Assembly (NCBI GenBank): GCA_964020155.1
Contig: OZ026563.1
Span: 2,019,548 to 2,083,547 of the forward strand
Length of the DNA: 64,000 nucleotides
Source of the DNA: Chondrilla cf. caribensis
Taxonomy: Eukaryota > Porifera > Demospongiae > Chondrillida > Chondrillidae
Direction: 5' to 3'
Shown: piece by piece, positions 22,501 to 37,873 of the stretch
How positions within the stretch are numbered: position 1 is the first letter of the stretch
Layout: the number at the start of each line of letters is the position of its first letter
Notes under the pieces: generated by a model
What the model saw: the letters and a program-made list of their open reading frames with translations, nothing else
Told to the model about the DNA's origin: nothing
Databases searched by the model: none
Made by a program: the position numbers and the translations under genes

Positions 22501-25416
22501 GCTTGGTGTATGGATGCATATGTGTGATAGTACTGTTTGTGCCCTACAGATTGAGGAACTGAAGTCTGTTTGTGACACAGCTGTGGCCAGACCTCTCAAC
22601 TGGCAGACATTTTGTAAAGACAATGATGGTGTGTGTGTGTGTGTGTGTGTGGTAGTGTCTATCGAAGTTAAAAATAGACCCCTTTCCTAAATTGACCCTC
22701 TCCCAATAGGTCTCTCCTCCCAATGGATCCTTCCTCCAGTTACAGAGACACCTCCCTATTGATTCCTACACATCCATTCATGCATAGACACTTCATATGC
22801 ACACAGCCTATGTCAATACTGAAGTATACAGTTTATACATACAGTACCTTATGTATGTACCTATGCACATACATGTACTTGTATCTTCTATACAGATGTG
22901 CTCCCCCTTCTGGCTCGGTGCAGTCTGGTTCTGGACGAAGGGTTGGCTCCCTCCATCCTGAAGCTCCTTTACTTAGCAGTGACAGGACACCCTCTCAAGG
23001 TCAACGATAAAGGTGTCCCTGACCTGGAGGCCAAACGCAAGGTCCCAGAGACCACTCACCAGCGACGCCGCTCCTGGTCGGGAACCTCGAAGCAGTTCAG
23101 GGATGACCAGCCAGTCGATCAGTCCTACCTGTGTGCCAAACTCTCTAATCACTTCATGAGCTTTCTCTGTGGACAGGAGCTGTTGGAGAATTTTATCGTC
23201 CTGTTTCTCCTCCAGTCTAACTCCACTGCCACTAGGTGGCAAGCACATGCTCTCGTATATGGGATATATCACTGCTGTCAATTGGAGCACAAGGTGGGTG
23301 TGTCAAGTGGGCCTGTCAAGTAGGTGTTTTAAGTTAAATGAGTGTATCAACTACGTATTTGTAAAGAGTGTGTCTGGTGATGCATGTAGTATGTGGGTGG
23401 ATTAGTGATGCTTGTAGCATGTGGGTGTGTCAAGTGATGCTTGTAGCATGTGGATGTGTTGAGGGATGCATGCAGCTTGGGGGTGTGTCACGTGATGCAT
23501 GTGGCATGTGGGTGTGTCACTTGATGCATGCAGCTTGGGGGTGTGACAAACGGCATGAGGGTCTCATGCATGTGTGATGCTGTCCACCACTCTACACCAC
23601 TCCTGTAGATTCACCTGGTTGATACTTTGTGGAAGCTGTGGACCCAGGTGCCAACATTCGGACAGCGATCCTCTCAATTTGTAGACATCTTGGGCTACGT
23701 GACCATCTCTTCCGGAGATCTCTTCGCTCATAAGCCAGGGATGAAGCAAACGGTTGTCAAGGAAGCAATTGCCCAACTCCATCGCCAGAACCAGCTGCTC
23801 ACTCAGCACCCCAACGCTCACATTTACTCACAACTTGCCAGTTTGGTGAACTTTGACGGTTACTACCTGGAGAGTGAGCCTTGCTTCATATGTAACAATC
23901 CTGAGGTCCCCAGTTGTACCACAAAACTGATGAGCGTCAAGTCCGAGGTTCGATACAGCCCAAACATGATATTTGTCAAGTTGAAGAACTCCTATTCGAT
24001 CTCACAATTCAACATCCTAATCTCAGACATCAAGAGAAGTAAAATGGTGAGTTTCTGCCTTGTGAGAATATGTGCTTATCTGCTGTACTGCATTATATTG
24101 AGGTGTTCATAGCAGATTTCCTACTACCTGTCAGACTGTAACTACCAAAACGTGGTCAATGTCCTGTGCTGACCTTGTGCTATAGTACTATTGCACATAG
24201 AGAAATGGTAACTATGCAATCATGGACTCATTGTGTTAAGTTATGAATGACTTTCCTCACTGGTGTCTTATCAAGAGACTCTCCTTACGTTGTATGCTGT
24301 TGTGTGGAGATTTCCCTTACTCTTATCAGGAGACTCCACTTATATTATATACTTATTATTATCAAGTTCCCCTCTTTTACACTGTGTACAGTTAATTTTG
24401 TATAGAGACTCTCCTCACTTGTGTAGTTATAAAGAGACTCTCTTTACTTGTGTACTATAAAGAGATTCTCTTTGCTTGGTTTAATAAAGAGACTCCCATT
24501 GCTTGTGTTTCACAGAGACTCTCCTTACATTGTTTTCTTGTATTGGATCCTATCATAATATCACTACATAGGCTGTACTCCCCTGCCCCTGTAGGTCCAC
24601 GTGGTCAACCTGTATTACAGTGTGCGAACCGTGCAGAGCGCCATTGAACTCAAGAACAAGAAGAGCTTCTGGGTGAAGGCCCAGAGTGCCACACTCACAC
24701 AGGGACAGAATGAAGTCAAGTTTGAGTTCCCACTGCCGATTGTTGCCAGCAACATCATAGTGGAGTTTGCAGAGTTCTACACCAATGTCCAGGTATGTGT
24801 ACGCTCCTGTTAACTGCCTGCAGTGCTGCCTGTACATGTGGCACATGTTGGAAGCTACATAGTACCAGTTTTCTGCCAACTTGCTGCAGGCACAGGGCAC
24901 ACCTGAGCTTGCAACTAACCACTTGTGCCATCTTCATGTGTGGCTATACCTACACTGTACATACAGTGATCATGTACAGGGATTCTAACTAATCATCCAC
25001 AATTCGTTTCAATAGTGTGATGGATTAACGAGTTTTACAGATTAACTGTGTATTCATTAGTAATTGTGTATTGGTATTTTGGGATTAGGAAGTTGAACAG
25101 GTTTGACGGATAAAACAGTGGTAGATAGGATAATAGTAACATATCGCTGTATGTTACATATGGTACAAACATTCTCCTATCTCTATACTGTACATTCAGT
25201 ACGTATACATATATACATATGTACCCATTCCTCGATTGTACATACGGGGGTTGTGTAGTTCACTGTAGGCCTAGTTTGTGGGTGTTGGGCTCAGCATTGT
25301 CTGTCCTATAGGCCAGCCCTGAAGTACTGAATTGTCCTCGCTGTGGAGCCAGTGTCCCTGCTCACCCTGGAGTTTGTGGGCAGTGTGGAGAGAATGTGTT
25401 CCAGTGCCACAAGTGC

Positions 25417-25479
<63 letters not shown>

Positions 25480-25499
25480 TGTATGTGTGTGTTTGTGTG

Positions 25500-25571
<72 letters not shown>

Positions 25572-27270
25572 TATGTGTGTGCACTAGTGTTGTGGTAATC
25601 ACAGCTCACAAGTAATCAATTACGATTGGAATTGCTTGGCTATTTCAAGAACCCATTACCATTACCATTACTCCGCAGCTTCAAGTAATCAATATCCATT
25701 ACAACTACTTTAAACAATTACAATTACAAATACAATTACATATTAGTTACATAAAATGAGTGTTTATTATCAAAAATAGTAATGTTTCTTAGGTAGCATG
25801 CGGCATCTTAGTGGATTTAAAATTCTGCCGGCCTAACTAAAAGCCTGTTCTACCGATGCAGATGTTGCAATCACAGTGAACATTTTACTTGCTAGCTTAG
25901 CAAGCACAGGTATTCAGTGGCTTCAATTGACAAAACTCAAAGGGGTTCTCATAATGGAATCCATCCCTCAGATATAATTGGAACTCTTGTACTTAGCTAT
26001 TTTTCTTCTTATGAGAAGAGTGAGGAACCACCATGAAGGAGAATACCTTGCTCTTCTTTGGCTGTGGTTCTTCATCTGAGCTCACTGCATCACTTTCTAG
26101 AGTGAGTTTTGAAACTTCAGCCTGGATAATTATCTGGTGCCTCTCAATTTCTGTGGACCATGTTAACTGGAATCGAGGATCTACATAGAATGGCACCACA
26201 CACATGCAAAGGTTCACCAGGCACATGCCCCAACCAATGATCAAGAGATGCCTGCAAAGCTCTGATAACCTGTGAGCTGTGCTGTGTGCTGAGCTGTGAG
26301 AGGTGACGTTTTAGGCCAAGGAAGCATGGGATTACCAAGCTGGTTGAGTTGTTCCTTGGAGTATATCAGTTACCTCTTCAAATGGTTCAAAGACCTCAAC
26401 TGGCTCTTGAAGAACAACTTTTTCATAGGGATTCCACTGAAACTCCCTCTTGTCTAAAACCTTATCTACATCAATTTCCACAAGCTCCCACACCATCTTC
26501 AGCTGGGAATTCCAGCATGTTTCATTCTTAGCAATAACTGTTTCACCCAATATTTCTTCCACCTCCTCAGTCGCCAGTGTTGATTTCCAACAATAGCTAA
26601 CAATCTCAATTACCATTAAATTAAAATTACTTAGAAATGTGTAATTGATTACAGCCAATTACAATTACAAACTACCATTACCACAACACTGGTGTGTGCA
26701 GGTATATTGCATATGTGTGTGAATAGGTTTGCTGTATGTATATACAGTAGTGTTTGTGTGGAAAATGTGGTTCCCATGAGTGTATCGCAGTGTGTTTGTT
26801 TTTTGTTCTGAGTTTTTGTGTTTCTCATGTTTTTGGCATGTATAAACAACACCACACACACCACAGCTACAATGTGTGCTGCAAATGTGTTCACTTGGTT
26901 GTTACTCCAAGTACATAAGTACATAGTTGGTGTGTTGACCTGGCTATTGCTGCACACCCACACAGAGCTATAAACTATGATGAAAAGGACCCCTTTCTGT
27001 GCAACTCGTGCGGCGTCAGCAAGTACGCCAAGTTCGAGTACTCCATGATCAGTAAGGAATGCACCTCTGTTGACCCCATTGAGACGGACGAGGACAGAGC
27101 TAAGGTGAATGTGAGAGAGGCACACTGCTGGTACAGTGGACGATACACATAATCTGTAAACCAGAGTGCAATTTGTACAATCACAATGTAGGGTACTGCA
27201 CATACAGCATTATGGTCTCTGTATATGTACGTATGTGTGTACATTAGTGTGTTTTGAATAATATACCTGT

Positions 27271-27311
<41 letters not shown>

Positions 27312-28214
27312 TCATTTGTGAAGCCAACATATGAAATTTCTTCAAAATTGTCTGTGTGATGTATTTATCTGTTCTTATGACAAACCCAGACACTAACCAA
27401 CATCAACTCCATGTTGGAGAAAGCTGATACAGTTTACGAGCGTTTGGTGGACCACAGGCACCAACTGGATATGCTCCTCTCCATGGTGTCGTCGGGATCC
27501 GGAACCACTCCCACAAGCCAACCAAGTGTGCCCTCCAGTGGTCATAAGTACCACAAGGGATTCATGCTGTCAGCTGACCATGGCTCTCAGTCACCTATGG
27601 AGGGTATGGTCAACAGATCAATTCAGGTACGTACTCTTATGTGTGTTTTTGTATGGTGGAAAATTTTGCGGAAGAAAATTTCACATTTTTTTGCTCGAAC
27701 AAGCATTTCGCGGTATTAATCCCAATTCGCATGTTGATATTTTGGTTTGTGTTTTGATATATTCACTTGGAAATTGGAATCATTTTGCAAATTAACGTTC
27801 TCAAATTGGGTCGAATTGTGAGAAATATGAAATTTTAACCTTATGGAAATTCTCCTGCAATATGGTAGGTCAATCAGGTACTCTTGTGTGTAAGGTCAAT
27901 CAAGTACATACTCTTGTGTGTTTTATCTTAATGTTTCCTATTTGGTATATACAGTACGTCGAAATAAATGCCTCACATAAATCTCCTGAAGTATGTACAT
28001 AAGTTGTATGTGCTGTTTTCCCTACAGGAAGTTGCCTTGTGTTACAGTCGCAGTTGTAAGATGACGTATCGTGAGCTCAGCAACCTGATCAGATCCGTTG
28101 TGGCCTCCAGGAAGGAGGTGGCAGAGTATGACCAGAAGAAGATGGAGGTCGCAAGGCAGGAAGGGATACCTGTGTCCCCCACACCAATGCCTTCAGTCAA
28201 CTGGATTGGACCTA

Positions 28215-28288
<74 letters not shown>

Positions 28289-28295
28289 GTGTGTG

Positions 28296-28349
<54 letters not shown>

Positions 28350-30003
28350 TGTGTGTGTGTGCGTGCGCGCGTGTGTGTGTTGTGTGTGTGTGTGTGTGTG
28401 TGTGTGTTCTACCTACTTCTATTCCCTACCTATATATTCCTTAATGCTGTGATCATTGCAGTCTTCAGAGAAGAGCAGAGCAACTCAAAAAAGCTGCTAC
28501 GGCTGTGCCTCATCTGCTGTTGGACACTGCATCACGCTGCTGAAGGCACTTGCCTTCTCCTCCGAGACAAGACTGACTCTGGTGGAAGAAGGCCTGATCA
28601 CAGAACTTGTGGAGCACAACCAAAGAAGCAGTAACTGGAGCACTCAGACCAACGTGCAGGACCTCCTGTGTCTGCTCACCAAGTGAGGCTTGAGGATCAG
28701 CATGCATGGGTGTAGTGTGTGAAAGATGTACATGATACAGTGAATCAGCCTTTGATCAAGTTGAGACTTGAGTTTCATGCTGTAGACAGGTTTCTCAACA
28801 AGCCAAGTAACCTTGTAAAAATTCTCGACATGCTCGATCGATTAGTGCAATGTTTATCTTTGGATAGATAACGCATGTCAAAATGTTTCTCTTCAATAAA
28901 TCATCAAGATGTACAATATTTCGACCACTTGGGCTTCTTCAGGTACACAGACTGTCAGTACAAAACATGCATTATCCGTCCAAAGATAAACAGTATACTA
29001 ACCCAAGTAACCATTGAATATCAATTTTAACTTTTTGTTTGGGAGAAATAAACATAGTACTAGTGCTTGGAGAAATATTGGTGTTGGGCCTACAGTATTT
29101 CATCCCCCTGGTGAGAATACACCTTAGGGAGGAATCAACTCAGGAGAGAGGGTTCCAAGTTTTGTGAATGTTTTGCAGTATGGGAACCATTATCTCAACT
29201 GTCACTAGGTTTGCCTGCCAGTAGTTAAATTGTGCTGTACATAAGATCATTTTCAGAGGTTGAGGTATGTGGTGCCCTGTTAGCGCAGTAGGCAGCGCGT
29301 CAGTCTCATAATCTGAAGGTCGTGAGTTCGACCCTCACACAGGGCACTTTTTTTACCTGTTTTCTTCCAGTGATAGGTTAGCTGTATTTCCAATACATTT
29401 CTTAGTATACCAACTTTTGGTGGTGGAATGTACGTACCGTGTGTGTGTGTGTATGTGCGTGTGTGTGCGCACACGTGTGTTTGAATGCTGCATTTGTGTG
29501 TGTGTGTGTGTATACATAGCTCAAGACATTGTTCTTTTTTCCTTCGGCATCAAACACTGACTATACTGTACAAACATATGTACACACATACATGCATACT
29601 AAGACACATGTTCTTATTTGGTGCATTGTTACATGCATCCATACTTACATGGGTATGTATATGATACTAACACAGGAACAACCCAGAGGCAACTGGTGAG
29701 CTGAACCAGTGCATCCTGAGCCGCATCATGTCTGTGGTCGAGAACCACCACCTCAGCCCCAACATAGCCACCGCCGTTCAACCAGAGATCAACCTGCTCA
29801 TTGCCACCCTCTCTGTCAGGGACAAGTGCTGGGAACAGAGGCTCAGAACAGGTACTGTGTGGGGGATATATATATCTACATGTGTGCAGATATACCAACT
29901 GTACTGTATGTGCAGTATACTGTATGTATACTTTTACATGCATACGCACGTACACATGCATGCATGCATGCATACAAACATGTGTGCACACACATACAGC
30001 ATT

Positions 30004-30077
<74 letters not shown>

Positions 30078-32704
30078 ATTGTACATTGTACTGTAAATAT
30101 GTACAGTATATATGCGTGTAAATACTATCTGAAACCACCCAATATTAAGTTGTAACCACAATATTGAGTATATTATGCAATATTTCACGCAGTAAGATTC
30201 AAACGTATCATTGTTATAAAACCTCTGTCCCTTCTCATGTGTTCTTCGTGAGCAGTTGTGAGGTTATTCCAGAACACGAGAAGGCACCGGAATCCAACCG
30301 TTGTAGAAGCAGTGGCTCTGCCTTGTCTTGCTGTGCTCAAGCGCCTTGCACAATCTTCTCCTGAAGTGAAGCAATCACAGGAGGTGGCGGTGAGACTTTT
30401 CACCACTTGCACATGCACTAATTGACCATTCATTCTGTTGTGAGGCAATTTGTCATATGTACGTATATGAATATTATGCATGTACATTCAGCTGCAATTT
30501 TTCATTAATGTCAAAATTAATATGAAATCAACTTTCACACACAATTATTCTGTACAAACTGCATTATCACTGGCCTATTGCTCAAAATTGTGTGTGGCCT
30601 TCATGCATGATATTCTGAGGAATTGGTGTGGCTCTCTCAATCTTTTGCACGTAAATATATACATGTATATACATGCATAAGAATTTGGACAGAATGATGA
30701 ATATCTAGTAAAATGGTAATGGTTTGTGCAAAATAAGAAAGTTATTTTTAAGCTGTACTGTATGTACTGTATGCTATGTGATATGCTATATGATATGCTA
30801 TGTGATATGCTTGATATCACACATGTAGGAGAAATCCCAGGAGGTGAGTGAGACCGGTGGAGCTCCCCCTGTCCCTTCCTCCACCAAGTGTACCGTCGAC
30901 GCCATGAAGTGGCTCGAAGGTCAGGAATCAATGTCATTCAAAGCTTGGGTTGAGAGGAAGAAGAAGGAACAGGATGATGTGGCGGCTATGTCCACCGATG
31001 AACTCAGAGCTCACAAGCTTCAGGAGAAGTACGTGAAGTTATGGAGGTCAAGAATTCGCAAATGTGAGTACATTGGAATATCACATCATCTACCATGCTG
31101 GTATAACTCGCATAGTACATGTGCTCTATTCTGTGCATGGGAGAGAATTTCAACGTACACTTGTAATTCTGTCTCAATACTTCGCATGTGTTTCATTCCA
31201 GAGTTTGAAATTTCTATTCACTTCATCTTGCAAAGCGTAATTTGTGTATGATCTTGTGTACATATGTTGCCATATGTACAAAATGTGATAAATCCTTATT
31301 AATCCTCTATTCTTTCTCTGCTTGAACTTATTAGTAAACATAATACGTACGTAATGTTTTGAATAATCTGTCAAACTCATTCATCAGCTACATCTTTCTT
31401 GAATTATTGCAAATTTATGAAAAATCACTGTATATTACATAGATCCAGAGTAATATTTATAAATTTGCGTAATTTCATGCATGTATGTGTACACACACTG
31501 TCAATATGCAGAGTGGTACATAGTGATAATGATATTCATTGTGTGCTACTTGGCATCCTCATTCATATGGCCTCCCTCTAGTTGCTGCAGCTAAAGCCAA
31601 ACTACATCACGCCTCTTGGCTGAGGTCCATGCTGTTCAACCCCTCCTCCAGGGCAGCTCGTCTTGCTGCTTGTAAAGTGGTGGAGTCCCTCTGCAAGGGA
31701 AACGAACCCAGGAGGAGGGAGATATTGGACATGCTCTGCAGGTGAGGCGTGTGTGGGCGTTGGGGAGTGTGTTTGAGTGTGGAGGGTGAGGGGGTGGGTG
31801 TGACTGTGTTTGTGTATGTGTGTGTGTTTGTGTGTGGGTGTTGATTTTATATCAATTGCCAACGTCCACAGCTATTTGCCTGACGTGAGTGAAGCTGGGG
31901 AGAAGGCAGCGGAATTTCTCCATCTCTTCATGTCACTGACAGGAGACGTTGGATGGAAACTGTATCTCTCCACTAAGGGGATACTCCACACCATCGGAGA
32001 ACTACTGTCCAAGGTACTGTATGTACATCCAAATCTACCACATTTTGTACCCTCCAAGATTTTCTCACTATGCTGTATGTATACTAATGTACATATGTCC
32101 ATTCTCATTTCATCTTTTCCAGGAAATTCAGGGACTCGGACAATTGGAGAAGTCCACCCTCAGTGCTGATGTAGCACAAGGCTATGCTCTTCACATGTTG
32201 GCTCAGTTGCTGAAATCCTTCCTCTCAGTCCCCTCCATCAAACAGCAGTACAAGAGCAAACTGGTTGGAATGGTCCTCAACAGCTTTCTTGGTCTCAGGT
32301 GTCTGGTGGTCCAGAGAACCAAAAGGATCGACGATGCTGAGTCCCTGCTTCTGAAGATTCTAGAAGATCTCACTTCTGGTACAGAAGAAGAAACAAAGAA
32401 GTTCATGGCAGAGTGTGTCGCAAGCCTAAAGACCTTCAGCACCAGTGATCTGGTCACCCCACTCTTTGTGTTCGAGAGACTGAATAACATGATACTGCCT
32501 GAAAAATCAGATGATGTTAGTTTCTACCTTCAGCTGGACAAGGACCCTCAGCAGGAAGAGTTCCTTCAGGGTAGGATGCAGGGAAATCCATACAAGTCAA
32601 GTGATCCCGGACTTGGACCACTTATGAGAGACATCAAGAATAAGATCTGTACAGGTTAGTTCATTACTATATAGTGGCATGGAGTCCTACATGCATGTGT
32701 ACAT

Positions 32705-32760
<56 letters not shown>

Positions 32761-35700
32761 GTGGGTGGGTGGGTGGGTGTAGGTATGGGTGTGTGTGGGT
32801 GTGAGTGTGTGTGGGTGTGGGTGTATGTGTGTGTGTGGGGGGGTAGGTGTATGCGTGTGTGTGTGTGAGTGCATGCATATATGCATGTATGTTTACCAGC
32901 ATGTGAATATAATGTTGCTATCACTGGAGGCTGCTCATAACAAATGCCTGTTTTGTACAGACTGTGAGCTGGTGGCTCTGTTGGAAGATGACAGTGGGAT
33001 GGAATTGTTGGTCTGCAATAAAATTATCAGCTTGGATCTACCAGTGAAGGAGGTTTACAAGAAAGTGTGGCTAGCCCAATCAACTACGGTGAGTTCCTGT
33101 GTGTACATGTTTGTGTGTATCCGGATATGATTCAGTGAATTATTACAGAATTTGCATGTATGCCTATGTACATACCTGGTGGTGTGAACTAATCATTATG
33201 AGTGCTAGATCATTCCCTCTCTTCCAACCATTTATGGACGCTTGGAACATAACTATTGTTATTACTGAGTATAATTAATACAATGTTATAAATGGATAAA
33301 ATTTTGGATATTCTAACTTTCTTGCAATGCAGTTGAATTAGTGGAATGCCCCATGTGTCCCAACTCCTTATCTGTTCTCGAGTATCCCTCACACTTTTAT
33401 GATTTCAGGCTAGTCCAGTTAGGGAGGTTTGACAACAAACACCAAAAGTGCCGAGGTTTACGTATTTTAATTAACTAATGTTCCAATGATTGCTGTAATC
33501 AATGGCTTTCCTATGGCATATGGTAATGTCTGTAATTAGGTGTTAATTGACATCAATCTATGATTTTGAACTTTTATCTCCTGAATCAACTTTGGTTTGA
33601 GGCAAGTCACCCAGAAGTGTGAACTAATCACTATGTGTGCTAGACCATTCCCTCTCTTCCAACCATTTATGGGCGCTTGGAACTGGGACTGTCTAGCCAA
33701 CTAGACTACACTGTATGTCTTTTGTCTCCGTTCAACAGCCACAGTCCAGTCACTGCATGCGTGTCGTGTTCCGTATGCGAGGTCTGATGGGAGACGCCAC
33801 GGAGGAGTTCATTGAGACCCTGAGTACTGGCAGCAGTAAGAGTGTGGACGAAGAGGAGCTGTACCACATGGCAGAGGTCATGAGCAAGTGTGATGGACTG
33901 GATGCTGCACTCACAAGGTAGGCTGTCCACCAGTGAATATGCTAACCTGCATATGGAGTTGATACTGAATGTACTTTACCATATTTCTGTTCTTTATGTA
34001 TGTATTGTATGTACTGTGTCATGTGTACTGTACTGTATGTACTGTATGTACTGTACTGTATGATCTGTGGCATACGTATGTCTGTACTGTATGTACTGCA
34101 TGTGCTGTGCCATATGTCTGTACTGGATGTACAGCATGTACGTATATACTGTACCATATGTTCTGTACTGGATGTACTATGTATACCTTACAATATGTAT
34201 ACTGTATTGTATGTGCTACTCTTCTTCATTTCAGACTTGCTCACATTCAAGACTTGAGTCGCGGACACCAGCTGATAGCAGCCATCCTCAAGTTCCTCAG
34301 TTACTGCCTCAAGCTGAAGGTCAACAGGCAGTATGCCATCCAGCCTCAACTCAACACACTCAACATATTGCTGGGTGTACTCAACAAAGTGAGTGTATGG
34401 GTATTGTATGTGCAGCTTATGCAGTACATGTGGTACACATAGTGAATATATACAGTATTGCAGTACATGTGGTATGGATAGTATGTATGTATGTACAGTA
34501 TTGCAGTACATGTGGTACACATTGTATGTGCAGCATGGCAGTACATGTGGTACACGTTGTATGTGCAGCATGGCAGTACATGCGGTACACATAGTATATG
34601 TGTACAGTATTGCAGTACATGTGGTACACATTGTATGTGCAGTATTACAGTACATGTGGTACACATAGTATATGTGTGCAGTATTACAGTACATGTGGTA
34701 CACATCGTGAGTGTATTGCTGTATGTGTGGTACTAGTATTGTTTCAGGGAACATCTTGACAGACAATGGCACAGTTCTTATCCTATGTTTCCACACAGTT
34801 TTCACTTTCCTGTTACTAAGTATGTGCATATGTACTAATGTGTGCTATACTGTAAATTGCCTGGCTTCACTTGTCTGTGTGTGTACAGGAATTTCATGGA
34901 CTCTCTGATTACTGTTTTTCTTCTTGTCCTCTTGCAGGCTCTTTGCTATGAGCAGGACCATAGCGGAGGGGTTGGAGCCAGCATCGCTGAAAAGGTGTTG
35001 TCTGTGATGGAAAATGTCCTTCTCGAAGCAAGCAGCTCACAGAACGTCATTATCAGGCAGACCTCGTCCGAACAGACCACTGCAGTGCCGGTGGAAGGAG
35101 AGAGGTCTCAACTCAGTCAACTTCTGTCGCACATCGAAACACCTTTTGTGGTGAGTAGTGGTGGGATCTAATATGGGATGCAATGGGCAAATTTTCCAAC
35201 AATCGCCTTGTTTCTCTTTTTAATCATTTTAATCATGTCCTGGGCAATTATCAAAAGAAATGGCTCACATCACAGATACAAGCCTGCTTTCTCCTTTTAT
35301 CCACCCATCTTCCATACCATACATACCTACTGTACATCTCATATACATATCATATATATGTACATACTACTATATACGTATATACGTACATGTATGTATG
35401 CATAAAGTTTTCTGTTTGCCTTGCAGCAAATGAATCCTGCCATCCGCAAGGCTCTCATGCAGGTCCTCCCCTACCTCACCTTCGGAGTAGCCGATAACAT
35501 GCATACGCTCCTGAACTACTTCAAGCCTTACCTCAATTTCGACAAGTTTGATTCAGAACACTCATCCGAAGTGACACTCTATTTGGACTGTTTCACTGCA
35601 GTGGCCAGTGGCATTGGGGTGAGCTGTAGTGTACACACAGTATTGCAGTATGTACATGTGAAACTAACCATTGCACTATACTTACCATGCACTGTACATA

Positions 35701-36865
35701 GGTGTGCATGTTGACAAGGAAGTACTGTTCATTATATACATACCTAGCGGTTATGAGGGTCTCAAACTTCATTGACCAATACACCCACTGCTAGTTGTAC
35801 GTACAGTATATAATACTTGACTCTGATTGTAACTGTCAGTAGAAACTTGCTATCGCATCTCGCTATTTACCACTACGTATGTATGTCCCATGGTAGGCTG
35901 ATGTCAGTGGATCCAAGTTGAAGGACCTAATGATAGAGCAGGGCCTAGTCAAGTTGTGTGTGGACTACATCCATGACAAGGTCCCTTTCTCTACGTGAGT
36001 ACGATCGACGTGTGTAAACAACACACATGCATATGCACACAACATGCCCATGCACATACACATGTACATAGCATGCCCATGCAAGCGCACATGCACACAC
36101 ATATGCACACGTTTTCAAGTGTCCTTCTGTTGCACTATTTCACATACAGTATGTACTTATATGTGTAACATATTATATGTAATGTACTTGCCTCCCTGTT
36201 TCTCTCAGTTCTTTGTCGGTTAGTATGAATTTCGAGTCCCCAGCATGGAGGGAGTGTCTCGTGAGACCATCCTTGTCTTATGTGTTGCAAATACTGACCG
36301 GTTTGTGTAGCAACCATCACCGAACACAGGTAGGCTGAGTCCTATAGTGACATATGTACATACTTACACTGTATACTGCTGTACACAACAGCATACGATA
36401 TTCCTTTTTGTTGTTCATTCACTCCCATTCTATCTCCTCATACACAGAGGCTACTGATGGAGGTTCTCTCACAGTTGCATCTCCTAGAGCAAGTCTCCTC
36501 GACAGAGTACATCGGTTCGTTGACAGAAAGTCTTCTAAAAGTTCTGGATGAGGAAGAAGTAGTTAAAAAGGTGCACACATACAGCTGGAGTCAACAGCAT
36601 GATCTTTACTTCAATTTCTCTCCTTTTTGGGTCTCTATCTACTGATTCACATGCCCTCCTTTCTATAGGTGGAGGAAGAAAGAGAAGCTACAAAGGACAA
36701 GAAATCTCGGAGAGCAATGGCAATGAGGGAGAAGATGCTGAAGGAGTTTGGAATGCAAGTTAGTTGGTCTAGATACAGAACAGTGTGCTGTATGTACAGT
36801 ACTGTACACATGTGTGTGCACACTGGATAACATCCCTTGTCACACACACACGCATGCACACAAAC

Positions 36866-36929
<64 letters not shown>

Positions 36930-37809
36930 CAAACATGCACGCACGCACACACACACACACATACTTTGAATTATTGTTGTGCTGTAGCTTAATGAAAAAG
37001 GTCAAGTGACTGCACAGTCTAAAGTGATGAAGGATCTGGAGGAGACGGTGAAGATTAAAGATGAGAAGGGTCTCACATGCTGTATATGCCGTGAAGGCTA
37101 CCAGAATGAACCGAAAAAGGTACATTCTTTGTTTTCTGTCCCATTAGTGGTCTCGATTGTGAGGTAGCTTTGGTTAGGTTATAGCTTTGTTCAAAGCACA
37201 GTATATTGTTCCATAAAGTGTACTCTGTGTATAAACCCAGGGACACCAAGAAATTAAAGGTTCACTATAGCTGGGGTTTACTACAACCTGTTGAAATATA
37301 TTGTAAATGTACTACAGTGGAACCTTGGTAATGCAACACTCTTTGGCCAACAATGGCACATCAGATTCAAGAGGTTGTCATGTTATGAACTTGTCAGGTT
37401 ACAGATGTTTCTGTAATATAGACTGTATGGTGGGTGTATCTCAGGATTTGGTCAGATTTAGAGGTGTGGGTTTATGGAGGTTCCAGTTCTAAAAAACCTT
37501 GGTGTCGAGACTCCACTGTATCTCTTTAGCTGCTGGGTGTGTACACCTTCACAAAGCGCATCAATGTTGAAGATTTTGAGAAGAAATCAAGGAAAACTCA
37601 AGGCTTTTCAACAGTAACACATTTCAACGTAATCCACTTTGATTGCCACACTGCTGCTGTCATGTGAGTGAGATCGTGCATCTGGTTACAGTTGTGTACA
37701 CACGCACACGCACGCACACACACACACACACACTGACTATCAGCTAGTACTGCTACGTACAATAGATACTTTCTGCATGTACAGGTAATATCATAGGTAC
37801 GTATGTACA

Positions 37810-37873
<64 letters not shown>

